24,337 nucleotides of DNA from Clostridiales bacterium (GTDB taxonomy: Bacteria > Bacillota > Clostridia > Oscillospirales > Ruminococcaceae). The translations under genes were made by a program, and so were the position numbers. The first letter of the stretch is position 1. Every line of letters starts with the position of its first letter. The notes beneath the pieces are model-generated. The model was not told the origin of the DNA and did no database searches. It saw nothing but the letters and a program-made list of their open reading frames with translations. Shown here one piece after another: positions 13,375 to 21,984 of the stretch. Location: positions 1-24,337 of the forward strand of contig JAQXIB010000149.1 in the NCBI GenBank assembly GCA_029007575.1. The letters run 5' to 3'.

Positions 13375-14664
13375 ATGCGGGCTGCTTTTTACACCCTCGG
13401 ATGCAAGGTCAACCAGTATGAAACCGAAATTTTAGCGGCACAATTTGAACAAAGCGGATATGAAATCGTCTCACACGAGGAAACAGCAGATGTTTACGTC
13501 ATTAACTCCTGCACTGTAACCTCCTCCGGAGACAAAAAAACCAGACAAATTTTACATCGGTTCAGACGACAAAATCCGAATGCGATCATCGCCCTCACCG
13601 GCTGTTTTCCGCAAGCATTTCCGGAAGAAGCCGAAAAAATCACCGAAGCAGACATCATACGCGGCGCTCAGCAGCGGATGAAGCTGCTGGATGACATCCA
13701 TGCTGTTCAAACCGGCGGCGTTCGCATTATTGATATCACTCCACATTCCCGAGAAGAACAGTTCGAAAAAATGTCGGCGGCACAGTTCAGACAGCGCACC
13801 CGCGCTTTTGTAAAAATTGAGGACGGCTGCGACAAATACTGCTCTTATTGCATTATCCCAAAAGCCAGAGGACCGATTCGCTCCAAGTCTTTAGACGATC
13901 TGGCTTCGGAATTAAAAGAGCTCGCGACAAACGGTTATCAAGAAGTCGTATTGGTCGGCATTAATCTCTCCTCTTACGGAAAGGATATCGATTTGCATCT
14001 GATCGATGCGGTAGAGCTTGCCTGTGCGACCGAAGGTATCGAGAGAGTCCGATTGGGTTCATTAGAGCCGGAGCTTTTATCCGACGACGATCTCAAACGT
14101 CTTTCCGTTTTGGACAAGTTCTGCCCGCAATTCCATCTTGCGCTGCAAAGCGGATGCGATGCCACGCTAAAAAGAATGAATCGTCATTATACAACCAAAG
14201 AATATGCCGAGCTTGTCGCGAAAATCAGACAAGCTTTTGACAATCCTTCGATCACCACCGATATTATGGTTGGATTTCCCGGAGAAACAGAAGAAGAATT
14301 TTCAGCTTCTCTTGCTTTTGCCAAACAAATCAAACTCGCCAAAGCGCACGTATTCGCTTATTCCAAACGGGAAGGAACGCCTGCTGCCAAGCGGCCGGAT
14401 CAGATCGCGCGGGCTGTCAAAGAGCGCAGAAGCAGCGAAATGATTGCGGCTACCGCGCAAACGCAGAAAGAATTTTTACAGACACAGGTGGGACGTGTTG
14501 AAAATGTACTGTTTGAATCCAAGGTACATGACTATTATTATGAAGGATATACCCCTAATTATGTCACGGTTTGGGTGAAAAGCGAAACGGATTTATCCGG
14601 TTTGATCTTACCGGTGAACATTCTCAGCGCCGAATCCAATCATTGCATCGGTGAATTATACTAA
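13375..14664 (+). CDS. mtaB: tRNA (N6-threonylcarbamoyladenosine-37) methylthiotransferase MtaB
   Basis: MtaB is a radical-SAM enzyme with two 4Fe-4S clusters that adds a methylthio group to t6A37 in ANN-decoding tRNAs. The 429-residue protein has the methylthiotransferase layout. The N-terminal UPF0004 domain has Cys10 (TLGCKVNQYETE), Cys46 (INSCTVTSSGDKKTRQ) and Cys77 (LTGCFPQ). The radical-SAM CxxxCxxC is CDKYCSYC (152-159), then IIPKARGPIRS, and a C-terminal TRAM-like region follows. The NSCTVT and KKTRQ details fit MtaB rather than MiaB or RimO. The ATG at 13375 has AAAGGA 7 nt upstream. purL follows after 33 bp without a terminator, so both are probably on one transcript. Confidence 0.95.
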   Translation: MRAAFYTLGCKVNQYETEILAAQFEQSGYEIVSHEETADVYVINSCTVTSSGDKKTRQILHRFRRQNPNAIIALTGCFPQAFPEEAEKITEADIIRGAQQRMKLLDDIHAVQTGGVRIIDITPHSREEQFEKMSAAQFRQRTRAFVKIEDGCDKYCSYCIIPKARGPIRSKSLDDLASELKELATNGYQEVVLVGINLSSYGKDIDLHLIDAVELACATEGIERVRLGSLEPELLSDDDLKRLSVLDKFCPQFHLALQSGCDATLKRMNRHYTTKEYAELVAKIRQAFDNPSITTDIMVGFPGETEEEFSASLAFAKQIKLAKAHVFAYSKREGTPAAKRPDQIARAVKERRSSEMIAATAQTQKEFLQTQVGRVENVLFESKVHDYYYEGYTPNYVTVWVKSETDLSGLILPVNILSAESNHCIGELY

Positions 14665-14697
14665 AAATAATATTACTATATATTTGGAGGTCACAAT

Positions 14698-17600
14698 ATG
14701 TCAGTGTTTCGTATTTATGTGGAGAAGAAAGAACCGTTTACCGTGGAAGCACAGGGTATCCTGAACGATTTAAAAACTTCTCTGCATCTCACCGGTTTGA
14801 AAAACGTCAGAGTGCTCAACCGCTATGACGTCGAAGGAATTACCGAAGAGGTTTTTCAATTGGCAGCCACAACGATCTTTTCGGAGCCAGCCGTTGACGT
14901 TACCTATTCAGCACTGCCGAAAGCCGACAAATCACAACGTATTTTTGCCAAAGAATATCTTCCCGGGCAATTTGATCAACGTGCAGACTCCTGCGCACAA
15001 TGTATTCAGATTTCCACACAAGGCGAACGTCCGACCGTAAAATCGGCACAGGTATTTTTCTTTGACGGTGAGCTGACCGACGAGGAATTTGCCGCTGTGA
15101 AAAAATATTTGATCAACCCCGTAGAAAGCAGAGAGGCTACACTGGATTGCTATGACACGCTGGATGCCAAGTATAATCTGCCGACAACAGTTGCGGTTCT
15201 GGAGGGATTTATCGAGCTCAGCGAACAGGGCTTAGCCGAATTTATCCGAAAAAACGGACTGGCCATGGATTTAGACGACATCATTTTTTGCCAGGACTAT
15301 TTTAAGAATACCGAACACAGAGACCCGACCATCACCGAGATCAAAATGATCGACACCTACTGGTCGGATCACTGCCGCCATACGACCTTTTCCACCATTA
15401 TTCAAAACGTTGACATTCAAGCGGACTACATACAAGATACCTATAAAGAATATTTACTGACTCGGGAAGAACTTTACAAGGGCAAGGACAAGCCGATCAC
15501 ACTGATGGATCTGGCCGTTATCGGCGCGAAAAAGTTGAAAAAGGACGGTTTGCTGCCCGATTTGGATGAGTCTGAAGAAATCAATGCCTGCTCGGTCAAA
15601 ATCAAGGTAGACATCGACGGCAAGCAGGAAGATTGGCTGTTGATGTTTAAAAACGAAACACATAATCATCCGACTGAAATCGAACCGTTCGGCGGCGCTG
15701 CCACCTGCCTCGGCGGCGCGATCCGCGATCCGCTTTCCGGACGTTCTTATGTATATCAGGCAATGCGGGTAACCGGTTGCGCCGATCCGCTCGTTTCTTT
15801 GGAGGATACCATCCCAGGCAAGCTGCCGCAGCGGAAAATTTCGGTCGGTGCTGCCAACGGATACAGCTCTTACGGTAACCAAATCGGTTTAGCTACCGGA
15901 CACGTAACCGAAATTTATCATCCGGGATATGTCGCAAAGCGCTTGGAAATCGGCGCGGTATTAGGTGCCGCCCCTGCCGAAAACGTCATCCGTGAAGTAC
16001 CGGAGCCGACCGACGCGGTTATCCTGCTCGGCGGAAAAACCGGACGCGACGGATGCGGCGGTGCAACCGGCTCTTCCAAATCGCATACGCTGGAGTCCTT
16101 AGAGTCCTGCGGTGCGGAGGTGCAAAAAGGTAACGCTCCTGAGGAGCGTAAACTGCAAAGATTATTTCGCAATCCTAAGGCGACCAAATTAATTCGCCGC
16201 TGCAATGACTTTGGCGCAGGCGGCGTATCGGTCGCGATCGGTGAGCTGGCAGACGGTTTGAACATCAATTTGGATGCCGTTCCAAAAAAATACAACGGAC
16301 TCGACGGCACAGAACTTGCCATTTCGGAATCTCAGGAAAGAATGGCGGTAGTCGTTCGTAAAAAAGACGTTGCTGCTTTTCAGGCACTCGCTTTGGAGGA
16401 AAATCTGGAATCCACTCTGGTTGCTGAAGTAACCGAAGAACCGCGGCTGAGAATGAACTGGTGCGGCAAAGAGATCGTCAATCTCTCCCGTGAATTTTTA
16501 AATTCCAACGGTGCCAAAAAATATACCGACATCAAAGTAGAAGCGCCTTCCGTTCAGCCCGTCAACCACCGTCAGAACACTAAGCAAGATTGGGAGCAAC
16601 ATCTTTCCGACCTCAATGTCTGCTCACAGAAGGGATTGGTGGAGCGTTTTGATTCCACCATCGGTGCAGGAACTGTCCTTATGCCGTTCGGCGGTGCCTA
16701 TCAGATGACTCCGACTCAGGCTATGGTGGCGAAAATACCGGTGTTGAAAGGCGAAACTTCGACCTCCTCGGTAATGGGCTGGGGATTTAATCCGTACATC
16801 AGCGAACAAAGCCCTTACCATGGTGCCATGCTTGCCGTAATCGAATCGGTAGCGAAAGTCGTTGCTGCCGGCGGCAGTTATAAGAAGTGCTGGGCATCCT
16901 TCCAAGAGTATTTTGAACGCACACAAAACAATCCCGTACGCTGGGGTAAGCCTTTTGCTGCCCTGTTGGGCGCCTACAAAGCACAAACAGAATTGGGCAT
17001 TGCAGCTATCGGCGGTAAAGATTCGATGTCGGGAACCTTTGAAAACATCGACGTTCCGCCCACGCTGGTTTCTTTTGCCGTTTCGGTGACCGATTCAGCC
17101 AAGGCGGTCTCCCAGGAATTTAAGCAAAGCGACGATCGGGTTGCGTTGATCCTGCCGCAATATGACAACAACGGTCTTCCCTGCTTTGATAGTGTAAAAT
17201 CGGTGTTTGACCAGATAGAAGCCCTAATCGACAAGGGTGCTGTAAAAGCGATCTGGACGTTATCCTTCGGAGGTGTTGCCGAAGGTATTGCAAAAATGAC
17301 ATTCGGCAATCATATCGGTTTTTGCTTCACCGAAAATGTTTCGGACGAATTGCTGTTTAATCCTGTTTACGGCGGCTTTATTGTGGAATTGGACAATCAC
17401 GCCGAAATTTCTGAGGATTTCCGGATCATCGGACACACGGACAGCGCATATACGATTACGTTATGTGATCAAACGGTCTTATCGCTTACAGAATTACAGG
17501 AAAAATATGAAAGCAAGCTGGAGCCTGTATTCCCGACGCTTGCCAATCACCCGAACAACGAAATCACAGTATATGAATACCATGCTATGCAGAGAAAAGC

Positions 17601-18420
17601 GCCTGCTATAAAAGCGGCAAAACCGCGTGTTTTGATTCCGGTCTTTCCTGGTACAAACTGCGAGTACGATACCGCCAAAGTATTTGAAAAAGCGGGTGCG
17701 GAAGCTGAAATCTTTGTCATCAAAAACCTATCCAGTTCTTTGATGGAGCAATCGGTCAATGCGTTTGCGCAAAAAGTATCCAATGCACAAATCATCATGA
17801 TTCCCGGCGGATTTTCGGGAGGAGATGAACCGGACGGATCCGGCAAATTCATTACGGCATTTTTCCGAAACCCCAAAATCAAAGATGCTGTCCATGAACT
17901 ATTAAAAAATCGTGACGGTCTGATGCTCGGCATTTGCAACGGTTTTCAGGCGCTCATCAAGCTCGGATTGGTTCCTTTCGGAGAAATTGTGGAAATGAAG
18001 AACGATTCGCCAACCTTGACCTTCAACACCATCGGCCGTCATCAATCCATGATGGTCAACACCAGAATTGCCTCCAACAAATCCCCCTGGCTGATGAACA
18101 CACAGGTCGGAGATATCCACAATGTAGCAATATCACACGGTGAAGGACGGTTTATTGCCACTCCGGAGCTTATCAAGCAATTGGCGGAAAACGGTCAAAT
18201 CGCGACGCAATACGTTGACCTAAATGGGAATCCTACCTATGACATCCGATTCAACCCCAATGCTTCTATTGATGCCATTGAAGGTATCACCTCTCCGGAC
18301 GGACGCGTACTGGGCAAAATGGCACACAGCGAACGTATCGGCAACGATATTACCAAAAATGTGCCCGGCAACAAGGATCAGCATATTTTCCGTTCCGGCG
18401 TAGAATATTTTACAAAATAA
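14698..18420 (+). CDS. purL: Phosphoribosylformylglycinamidine synthase, single-chain type with glutaminase domain
   Basis: This enzyme uses glutamine and ATP to convert FGAR into FGAM, the fourth step of purine synthesis. At 1240 residues it is the fused form (PurS-like, PurL and PurQ parts in one chain). Many Firmicutes split it into PurS, PurL and PurQ; the long clade is known from Clostridia and some streptococci and bifidobacteria. Visible parts: TYWSDHCRHTTF (about 220-231), FKNETHNHPTEIEPFGGAATCLGG with the ATP/metal site, GGKDSMSGTFE, and the C-terminal amidotransferase PVFPGTNCEYD, IPGGFSGGDEPDGSGKF, GICNGFQALIKLG with nucleophile Cys1080, and SHGEGRF with His1147 and Glu1149. The ATG at 14698 has TTTGGAGG upstream. 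A terminator follows the stop codon. Confidence 0.98.
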   Translation: MSVFRIYVEKKEPFTVEAQGILNDLKTSLHLTGLKNVRVLNRYDVEGITEEVFQLAATTIFSEPAVDVTYSALPKADKSQRIFAKEYLPGQFDQRADSCAQCIQISTQGERPTVKSAQVFFFDGELTDEEFAAVKKYLINPVESREATLDCYDTLDAKYNLPTTVAVLEGFIELSEQGLAEFIRKNGLAMDLDDIIFCQDYFKNTEHRDPTITEIKMIDTYWSDHCRHTTFSTIIQNVDIQADYIQDTYKEYLLTREELYKGKDKPITLMDLAVIGAKKLKKDGLLPDLDESEEINACSVKIKVDIDGKQEDWLLMFKNETHNHPTEIEPFGGAATCLGGAIRDPLSGRSYVYQAMRVTGCADPLVSLEDTIPGKLPQRKISVGAANGYSSYGNQIGLATGHVTEIYHPGYVAKRLEIGAVLGAAPAENVIREVPEPTDAVILLGGKTGRDGCGGATGSSKSHTLESLESCGAEVQKGNAPEERKLQRLFRNPKATKLIRRCNDFGAGGVSVAIGELADGLNINLDAVPKKYNGLDGTELAISESQERMAVVVRKKDVAAFQALALEENLESTLVAEVTEEPRLRMNWCGKEIVNLSREFLNSNGAKKYTDIKVEAPSVQPVNHRQNTKQDWEQHLSDLNVCSQKGLVERFDSTIGAGTVLMPFGGAYQMTPTQAMVAKIPVLKGETSTSSVMGWGFNPYISEQSPYHGAMLAVIESVAKVVAAGGSYKKCWASFQEYFERTQNNPVRWGKPFAALLGAYKAQTELGIAAIGGKDSMSGTFENIDVPPTLVSFAVSVTDSAKAVSQEFKQSDDRVALILPQYDNNGLPCFDSVKSVFDQIEALIDKGAVKAIWTLSFGGVAEGIAKMTFGNHIGFCFTENVSDELLFNPVYGGFIVELDNHAEISEDFRIIGHTDSAYTITLCDQTVLSLTELQEKYESKLEPVFPTLANHPNNEITVYEYHAMQRKAPAIKAAKPRVLIPVFPGTNCEYDTAKVFEKAGAEAEIFVIKNLSSSLMEQSVNAFAQKVSNAQIIMIPGGFSGGDEPDGSGKFITAFFRNPKIKDAVHELLKNRDGLMLGICNGFQALIKLGLVPFGEIVEMKNDSPTLTFNTIGRHQSMMVNTRIASNKSPWLMNTQVGDIHNVAISHGEGRFIATPELIKQLAENGQIATQYVDLNGNPTYDIRFNPNASIDAIEGITSPDGRVLGKMAHSERIGNDITKNVPGNKDQHIFRSGVEYFTK

Positions 18421-18445
18421 AACATTCCAAAAATCAATTTAAAGG

Positions 18446-18487
18446 AAGAGCCATTCTGGATACAATGTCACAGAATGGCTCTTTTCT
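18446..18487 (+). terminator. Intrinsic terminator after purL
   Basis: AAGAGCCATTCTG (18446-18458) pairs with CAGAATGGCTCTT (18471-18483) over 13 bp and is followed by Ts; it begins 26 bp after the purL stop codon. Confidence 0.92.
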
Positions 18488-18521
18488 AATAGAAATTCCA
18501 TATTCAATTGATAGCTTATTA

Positions 18522-18623
18522 ATACTAAAATCTAATGAAACATTTTCATTCTTTCCAATCTGAATTGCACCAGAATTCATTATTCTCGGAAATATAAGAA
18601 AGCTTTCAATCAGATTTTAGTAT
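18522..18623. repeat. MITE-like 102-bp inverted-repeat element
   Basis: ATACTAAAATCT at 18522-18533 is repeated exactly in inverse orientation at 18612-18623. The similarity continues imperfectly inward through GAAA, TTTC and TTTCC blocks, so the whole segment is an imperfect palindrome. It holds no reading frame. It lies in the convergent gap between the purL and oadB terminators. No clear target-site duplication is visible. Confidence 0.45.
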
Positions 18624-18666
18624 AAAAAATCATCCTAACTGCTTGATTCTCAAACAGTTAGGATGA
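18624..18666 (-). terminator. Intrinsic terminator after oadB
   Basis: On the minus strand TCATCCTAACTG (18666-18655) pairs with CAGTTAGGATGA (18641-18630), a perfect 12-bp stem, followed by a T-run at 18629-18624 that directly abuts the inverted-repeat element. Confidence 0.92.
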
Positions 18667-18679
18667 CCGTATTTCATGA

Positions 18680-19861
18680 TTATTTTGCAAAAATGCTCAA
18701 CAAGACCCCTGCGGCAACCGCAGAGCCGATAACACCGGCAACATTCGGTCCCATTGCATGCATAAGCAAGAAGTTCTTCGGATTTTCCTTCTGACCGACC
18801 TTCTGCGCAACACGCGCCGCCATCGGCACAGCGGAAACCCCTGCGGCACCGATCAACGGATTTACCTTTCCTTTGGTAACAACATACATAAGTTTTCCAA
18901 ACAGTACTCCGGCAGCAGTACCGATACAGAACGCCGCCAGTCCCAAACAGATAATTTTAATAGTATCTAAAGTCAAGAAATAATCCGCGGTGGCGGTGGC
19001 GCCGACAGTAACTCCCAGCATGATGGTAACGATATTCATCAGCTCGTTTTGAGCGGTTTTAACCAATCTATCCACAACGCCGCTTTCTTTCATCAAATTA
19101 CCAAGCATCAGCATACCGATCAACGGAGTAGCAGAAGGAACTACAAAACAGATGATCAAGGTTACCAGTATCGGGAAAATAATCTTTTCTATTTTAGATA
19201 CCGGACGAAGCTGTTCCATAACCACAGAACGTTCTTTTTTGGTAGTCAGCGCTTTCATGATCGGAGGTTGAATAACCGGAACCAATGCCATATAGGAATA
19301 CGCCGCAACAGCAATAGAGCCGAGTTTATCGGGCGCCAAGGACTTTGCTACTAGGATAGCGGTAGGTCCGTCCGCGCCGCCGATGATACCGATACCTCCG
19401 GCTTCCATGGCGGTAAAGCCAAGCGCCATAGCACCGATAAAGGTAATAAAGATACCTGCCTGTGCGGCAGCGCCCAACAAGAAGCTCTTAGGATTCGCAA
19501 TCAACGGACCGAAATCGGTCATGGTTCCGATGCCCAAGAAAATCAGCGGCGGATAAATACCCAACTTAACACCCAAATATAAAATATCCAACAAGCCGCC
19601 TTCATGCAGCACCTGACCGAAGTTTATCTCTTTTCCGACAAAAAAATCCATGTGAAAAATCTGAAACCCTGCCGGACAAGGAATATTTGTCAACAACATG
19701 CCAAACGCGATCGGTAACAGCAATAACGGCTCAAACTGCTTTACGATTGCCAAATAAACAAGCACACAGGAGATGCCGATCATAACCAGCGATTTCCAAT
19801 CAAGGTTGACAAATCCGCTGTCATTTATCAATCCCTGTATACTTTCAAAAAAAACTTCCAT
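18680..19861 (-). CDS. oadB: Na+-translocating decarboxylase beta subunit (OadB/GcdB/MmdB family)
   Basis: The beta subunit is the membrane channel that couples decarboxylation of a carboxybiotin to Na+ export. The 393-residue protein is strongly hydrophobic, with about nine or more membrane segments. It carries the family signature GIIGGADGPTAILVAKSLAP (158-177) with Asp164, the equivalent of the Na+/H+-site Asp of known OadB proteins, plus GIYPPLIFLGIGTMTDFGPL (101-120) and the C-terminal HAMGPNVAGVIGSAVAAGVLL. The ATG at 19861 has GGGGAGG about 11 nt upstream. oadG lies 17 bp upstream in the same direction. No alpha (carboxyltransferase) or biotin-carrier gene is in the window, so the substrate (oxaloacetate, methylmalonyl-CoA or glutaconyl-CoA) cannot be assigned and oadB is a family label. 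Confidence 0.93.
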   Translation of the reverse strand: MEVFFESIQGLINDSGFVNLDWKSLVMIGISCVLVYLAIVKQFEPLLLLPIAFGMLLTNIPCPAGFQIFHMDFFVGKEINFGQVLHEGGLLDILYLGVKLGIYPPLIFLGIGTMTDFGPLIANPKSFLLGAAAQAGIFITFIGAMALGFTAMEAGGIGIIGGADGPTAILVAKSLAPDKLGSIAVAAYSYMALVPVIQPPIMKALTTKKERSVVMEQLRPVSKIEKIIFPILVTLIICFVVPSATPLIGMLMLGNLMKESGVVDRLVKTAQNELMNIVTIMLGVTVGATATADYFLTLDTIKIICLGLAAFCIGTAAGVLFGKLMYVVTKGKVNPLIGAAGVSAVPMAARVAQKVGQKENPKNFLLMHAMGPNVAGVIGSAVAAGVLLSIFAK

Positions 19862-19878
19862 CGGTTTCCAATCCTCCC

Positions 19879-20244
19879 CTAAAATGGTCTGGTATTATCC
19901 TGAATACCGGCTATGCTCCATGCGGGGCGGTTCTTTCCGGTTCGTTTGATACTTCTTAATTGATATGTTTTCCCTTCGGAGGACATCATCACAGCCACCG
20001 CAGCAGAAATTGCCGCAACAACTTCCTCGCTGATTCCATCCTCTACTTGCATACTTATCTTCGCGCTGTTATCTGCAGCCGAAACTTCAACAGGCTTTTC
20101 TTTCACAGCCGGTTTGCTTTTTTGATTCGTAGTGGAATCCATAATTTTACCAAACAATGCTACAACCAGCACTAAAACAATCAGAACAGCGAAAACGACC
20201 GTAAGACCGGTTGCTGTAACCGATAATGCTAATTCCCAATCCAT
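19879..20244 (-). CDS. oadG: OadG-family small membrane subunit of a Na+-pumping decarboxylase
   Basis: The gamma/delta subunit holds the complex together at the membrane. The 121-residue protein starts MDWELALSVTATGLTVVFAVLIVLVLVVALFGKIMD, a single N-terminal membrane helix of the OadG_gamma type. A charged linker rich in Lys, Glu and Ser follows. The C-terminal cytosolic segment (EEVVAAISAAVAVMMSSEGKTYQLRSIKR...RPAWSIAGIQDNTRPF) matches methylmalonyl/glutaconyl-type gamma subunits. I use the ATG at 20244, which has GGAGG 9 nt upstream; the TTG three codons before abuts that site. It is the first gene of a two-gene unit with oadB and has its own promoter. Confidence 0.85.
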   Translation of the reverse strand: MDWELALSVTATGLTVVFAVLIVLVLVVALFGKIMDSTTNQKSKPAVKEKPVEVSAADNSAKISMQVEDGISEEVVAAISAAVAVMMSSEGKTYQLRSIKRTGKNRPAWSIAGIQDNTRPF

Positions 20245-20327
20245 TTGTGACAACCTCCGTTTGCATTTGCCGTTGTATATTCACCCTATCATTGATGCTC
20301 CTCGGAAAATTACAACATTTATATATT

Positions 20328-20356
20328 ATTATAACTGAAATTCAAAAAGAATTCAA
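20328..20356 (-). promoter_or_regulatory. Sigma-A promoter of oadG-oadB
   Basis: Minus strand: -35 TTGAAT (20356-20351), 17-nt spacer, -10 TATAAT (20333-20328). The leader to oadG is about 75 nt. Confidence 0.7.
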
Positions 20357-20424
20357 TCTTTTATCCAATATTTTTTATACAAAGATAAAGCCAAGATTGA
20401 TATTTTTTTATCAAAACAGAACAT

Positions 20425-20460
20425 GAACAAGGTCAACTGTAAAAACAATTGACCTTGTTC
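20425..20460 (-). terminator. Stem-loop after metK, probable terminator
   Basis: GAACAAGGTCAA (20425-20436) pairs with TTGACCTTGTTC (20449-20460), a perfect 12-bp stem. The minus-strand sequence behind it is only moderately T-rich, so termination efficiency is uncertain. It separates metK from the oadG promoter. Confidence 0.55.
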
Positions 20461-20520
20461 TAAGTGTAATCTTTTCCAAACAGTATCTGAAGATTGCGAG
20501 GCACCACGATGTCTTTCAAT

Positions 20521-21702
20521 CTACATAAAATATTGTTTCAGTTCTTCTGCCTTGTCGGTTTTCTCCCAATTGACGTCCAAATCTTCCCTGCCCATATGTC
20601 CATAAGCGGCCAGTTTCTTATAAATCGGTTTGCGCAAATCCAATTGCTTAATAATCGCAGCCGGTCTAAGGTCAAAAACTTGATGAATCGCTTTGGAAAG
20701 CTGCTCGTCGGCATATTTCCCGGTACCGAATGTGTCCACCATAATCGAAACCGGACGTGCCACTCCGATCGCATAAGCAAGCTGAACCTCACAGCGTTTT
20801 GCAAGCCCGGCAGCAACGATATTTTTAGCCACCCATCTGGCTGCGTAAGCGGCGCTCCTGTCCACTTTTGTCGGATCTTTACCGCTGAATGCGCCGCCGC
20901 CGTGGCGAGCGTATCCGCCGTAAGTATCCACTATGATTTTTCTTCCGGTCAAGCCGCTGTCCCCCTGCGGCCCCCCTACAACGAATCTGCCGGTCGGATT
21001 AATATAATATTTGGTATTTTCATCCAAAAGTTCTGCGGGAATCACCGCCTTGATCACCATCTCAATCAAGTCGTGTCGGATTTGCTCTAAAGAAACCTCA
21101 TCGCTGTGCTGAGAGGAAACTACAACCGTATCCACCCGTACCGGAACATCATTTTGATATTCCACTGTGACTTGCGTTTTTCCGTCCGGACGCAAATAAG
21201 GCAAGCTGCCGTTTTTACGGACTTCTGTCAATTTCAGCGCTAATTTATGCGCCAAATGAATCGGCATCGGCATCAATTCCTTGGTTTCATCACAAGCATA
21301 GCCAAACATCATGCCCTGATCGCCTGCGCCTGTCAGATCGGCGTCTTCCGCCGATCCGGATTTGTTTTCCATCGCATTGTTTACACCCAGCGCAATGTCG
21401 GAGGATTGCTCGTCAATCGAAGTAATGACCGAGCAGGTATTGCCGTCAAATCCGTATTTTGCGCGGTCATAACCGATATCCAGAACCACCTGTCTGGCAA
21501 TCTTTGGGATATCCACATAACAATTGGTGGTAATTTCTCCCATCAACATAATCATTCCGGTGGTAACCGTGGTCTCGCAGGCGACACGTGCCATCGGATC
21601 CTGACTGATAATTGCGTCTAAAACCGCGTCAGAAATCTGATCGCAAATTTTATCCGGGTGTCCTTCCGTAACCGATTCAGAAGTAAATAAATAATTCGAC
21701 AT
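20521..21702 (-). CDS. metK: S-adenosylmethionine synthetase MetK
   Basis: MetK makes S-adenosylmethionine from methionine and ATP. I place the start at 21702 (MSNYLFTSESVTEGHPDKICDQ): GGAAGGA lies upstream and the 35 upstream codons of the open frame fall in the riboswitch expression platform. The 393-residue protein has normal length. Motifs: GHPDKICDQISDAVLD (14-29) with His15, GAGDQGMMFGYA (125-136), and the P-loop-like GGGAFSGKDPTKVDRS near 260. The C-terminus ends with GREDLDVNWEKTDKAEELKQYF, typical of the family. Expression is controlled by a SAM-I riboswitch in the leader, a classic feedback on its own product. Confidence 0.98.
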   Translation of the reverse strand: MSNYLFTSESVTEGHPDKICDQISDAVLDAIISQDPMARVACETTVTTGMIMLMGEITTNCYVDIPKIARQVVLDIGYDRAKYGFDGNTCSVITSIDEQSSDIALGVNNAMENKSGSAEDADLTGAGDQGMMFGYACDETKELMPMPIHLAHKLALKLTEVRKNGSLPYLRPDGKTQVTVEYQNDVPVRVDTVVVSSQHSDEVSLEQIRHDLIEMVIKAVIPAELLDENTKYYINPTGRFVVGGPQGDSGLTGRKIIVDTYGGYARHGGGAFSGKDPTKVDRSAAYAARWVAKNIVAAGLAKRCEVQLAYAIGVARPVSIMVDTFGTGKYADEQLSKAIHQVFDLRPAAIIKQLDLRKPIYKKLAAYGHMGREDLDVNWEKTDKAEELKQYFM

Positions 21703-21732
21703 TGTATATCCTTCCCTTTTCTGAATTCTGAC

Positions 21733-21761
21733 AAAAAAATAAGCGCTCGAAAAACGAGTGC
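21733..21761 (-). terminator. Riboswitch-controlled terminator in the metK leader
   Basis: On the minus strand GCACTCG (21761-21755) pairs with CGAGCGC (21749-21743) around a TTTTT loop with one A-C mismatch, followed by TTATTTTTTT. It lies between the SAM aptamer and the metK ribosome-binding site, as expected of an S-box expression platform. Confidence 0.8.
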
Positions 21762-21774
21762 CGGTAAAGCATTT

Positions 21775-21867
21775 CCTCATCTTCCGGAATACCGCAGGAT
21801 TTGGCACCTTGCTTTTGCAGGTTGCCGGGCTTCACAGGACCTGATTCCTCCACCACTCTTGATAAGG
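21775..21867 (-). ncRNA. SAM-I (S-box) riboswitch aptamer
   Basis: On the minus strand the conserved S-box blocks occur in order: CCTTATCAAGAGTGGTGGAGG, TGAAGCCCGGCAACC, AAGGTGCCAAATCC, and GATGAGG at the 3' end. P1 forms between CCTTATC (21867-21861) and GATGAGG (21781-21775) with one G-U pair. Binding of SAM should favour the downstream terminator and turn metK off. Confidence 0.95.
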
Positions 21868-21955
21868 TATATTATTTGAAATAATCATCCCGAAAGCAAA
21901 GCCGAAATGATTAAATATGTCATGAAATGAATGAAACGATTTTTTTGTCTTATAT

Positions 21956-21984
21956 AGTATAATAGAAATACAATTTTTTGTCAA
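21956..21984 (-). promoter_or_regulatory. Sigma-A promoter of metK
   Basis: Minus strand: consensus -35 TTGACA (21984-21979), 17-nt spacer, -10 TATACT (21961-21956). This is the strongest promoter match in the window. RNA would begin near 21949, about 80 nt before the SAM aptamer. Confidence 0.85.

Noticed and set aside
20270..20310. A four-codon mini reading frame (ATG ATA GGG TGA) behind GAGGAG in the oadG leader
   Set aside because: Too short to support as a leader peptide, with no regulatory codons or paired hairpins.
21703..21807. N-terminal extension of metK
   Set aside because: The extra 35 codons overlap the riboswitch expression platform and lack family similarity.
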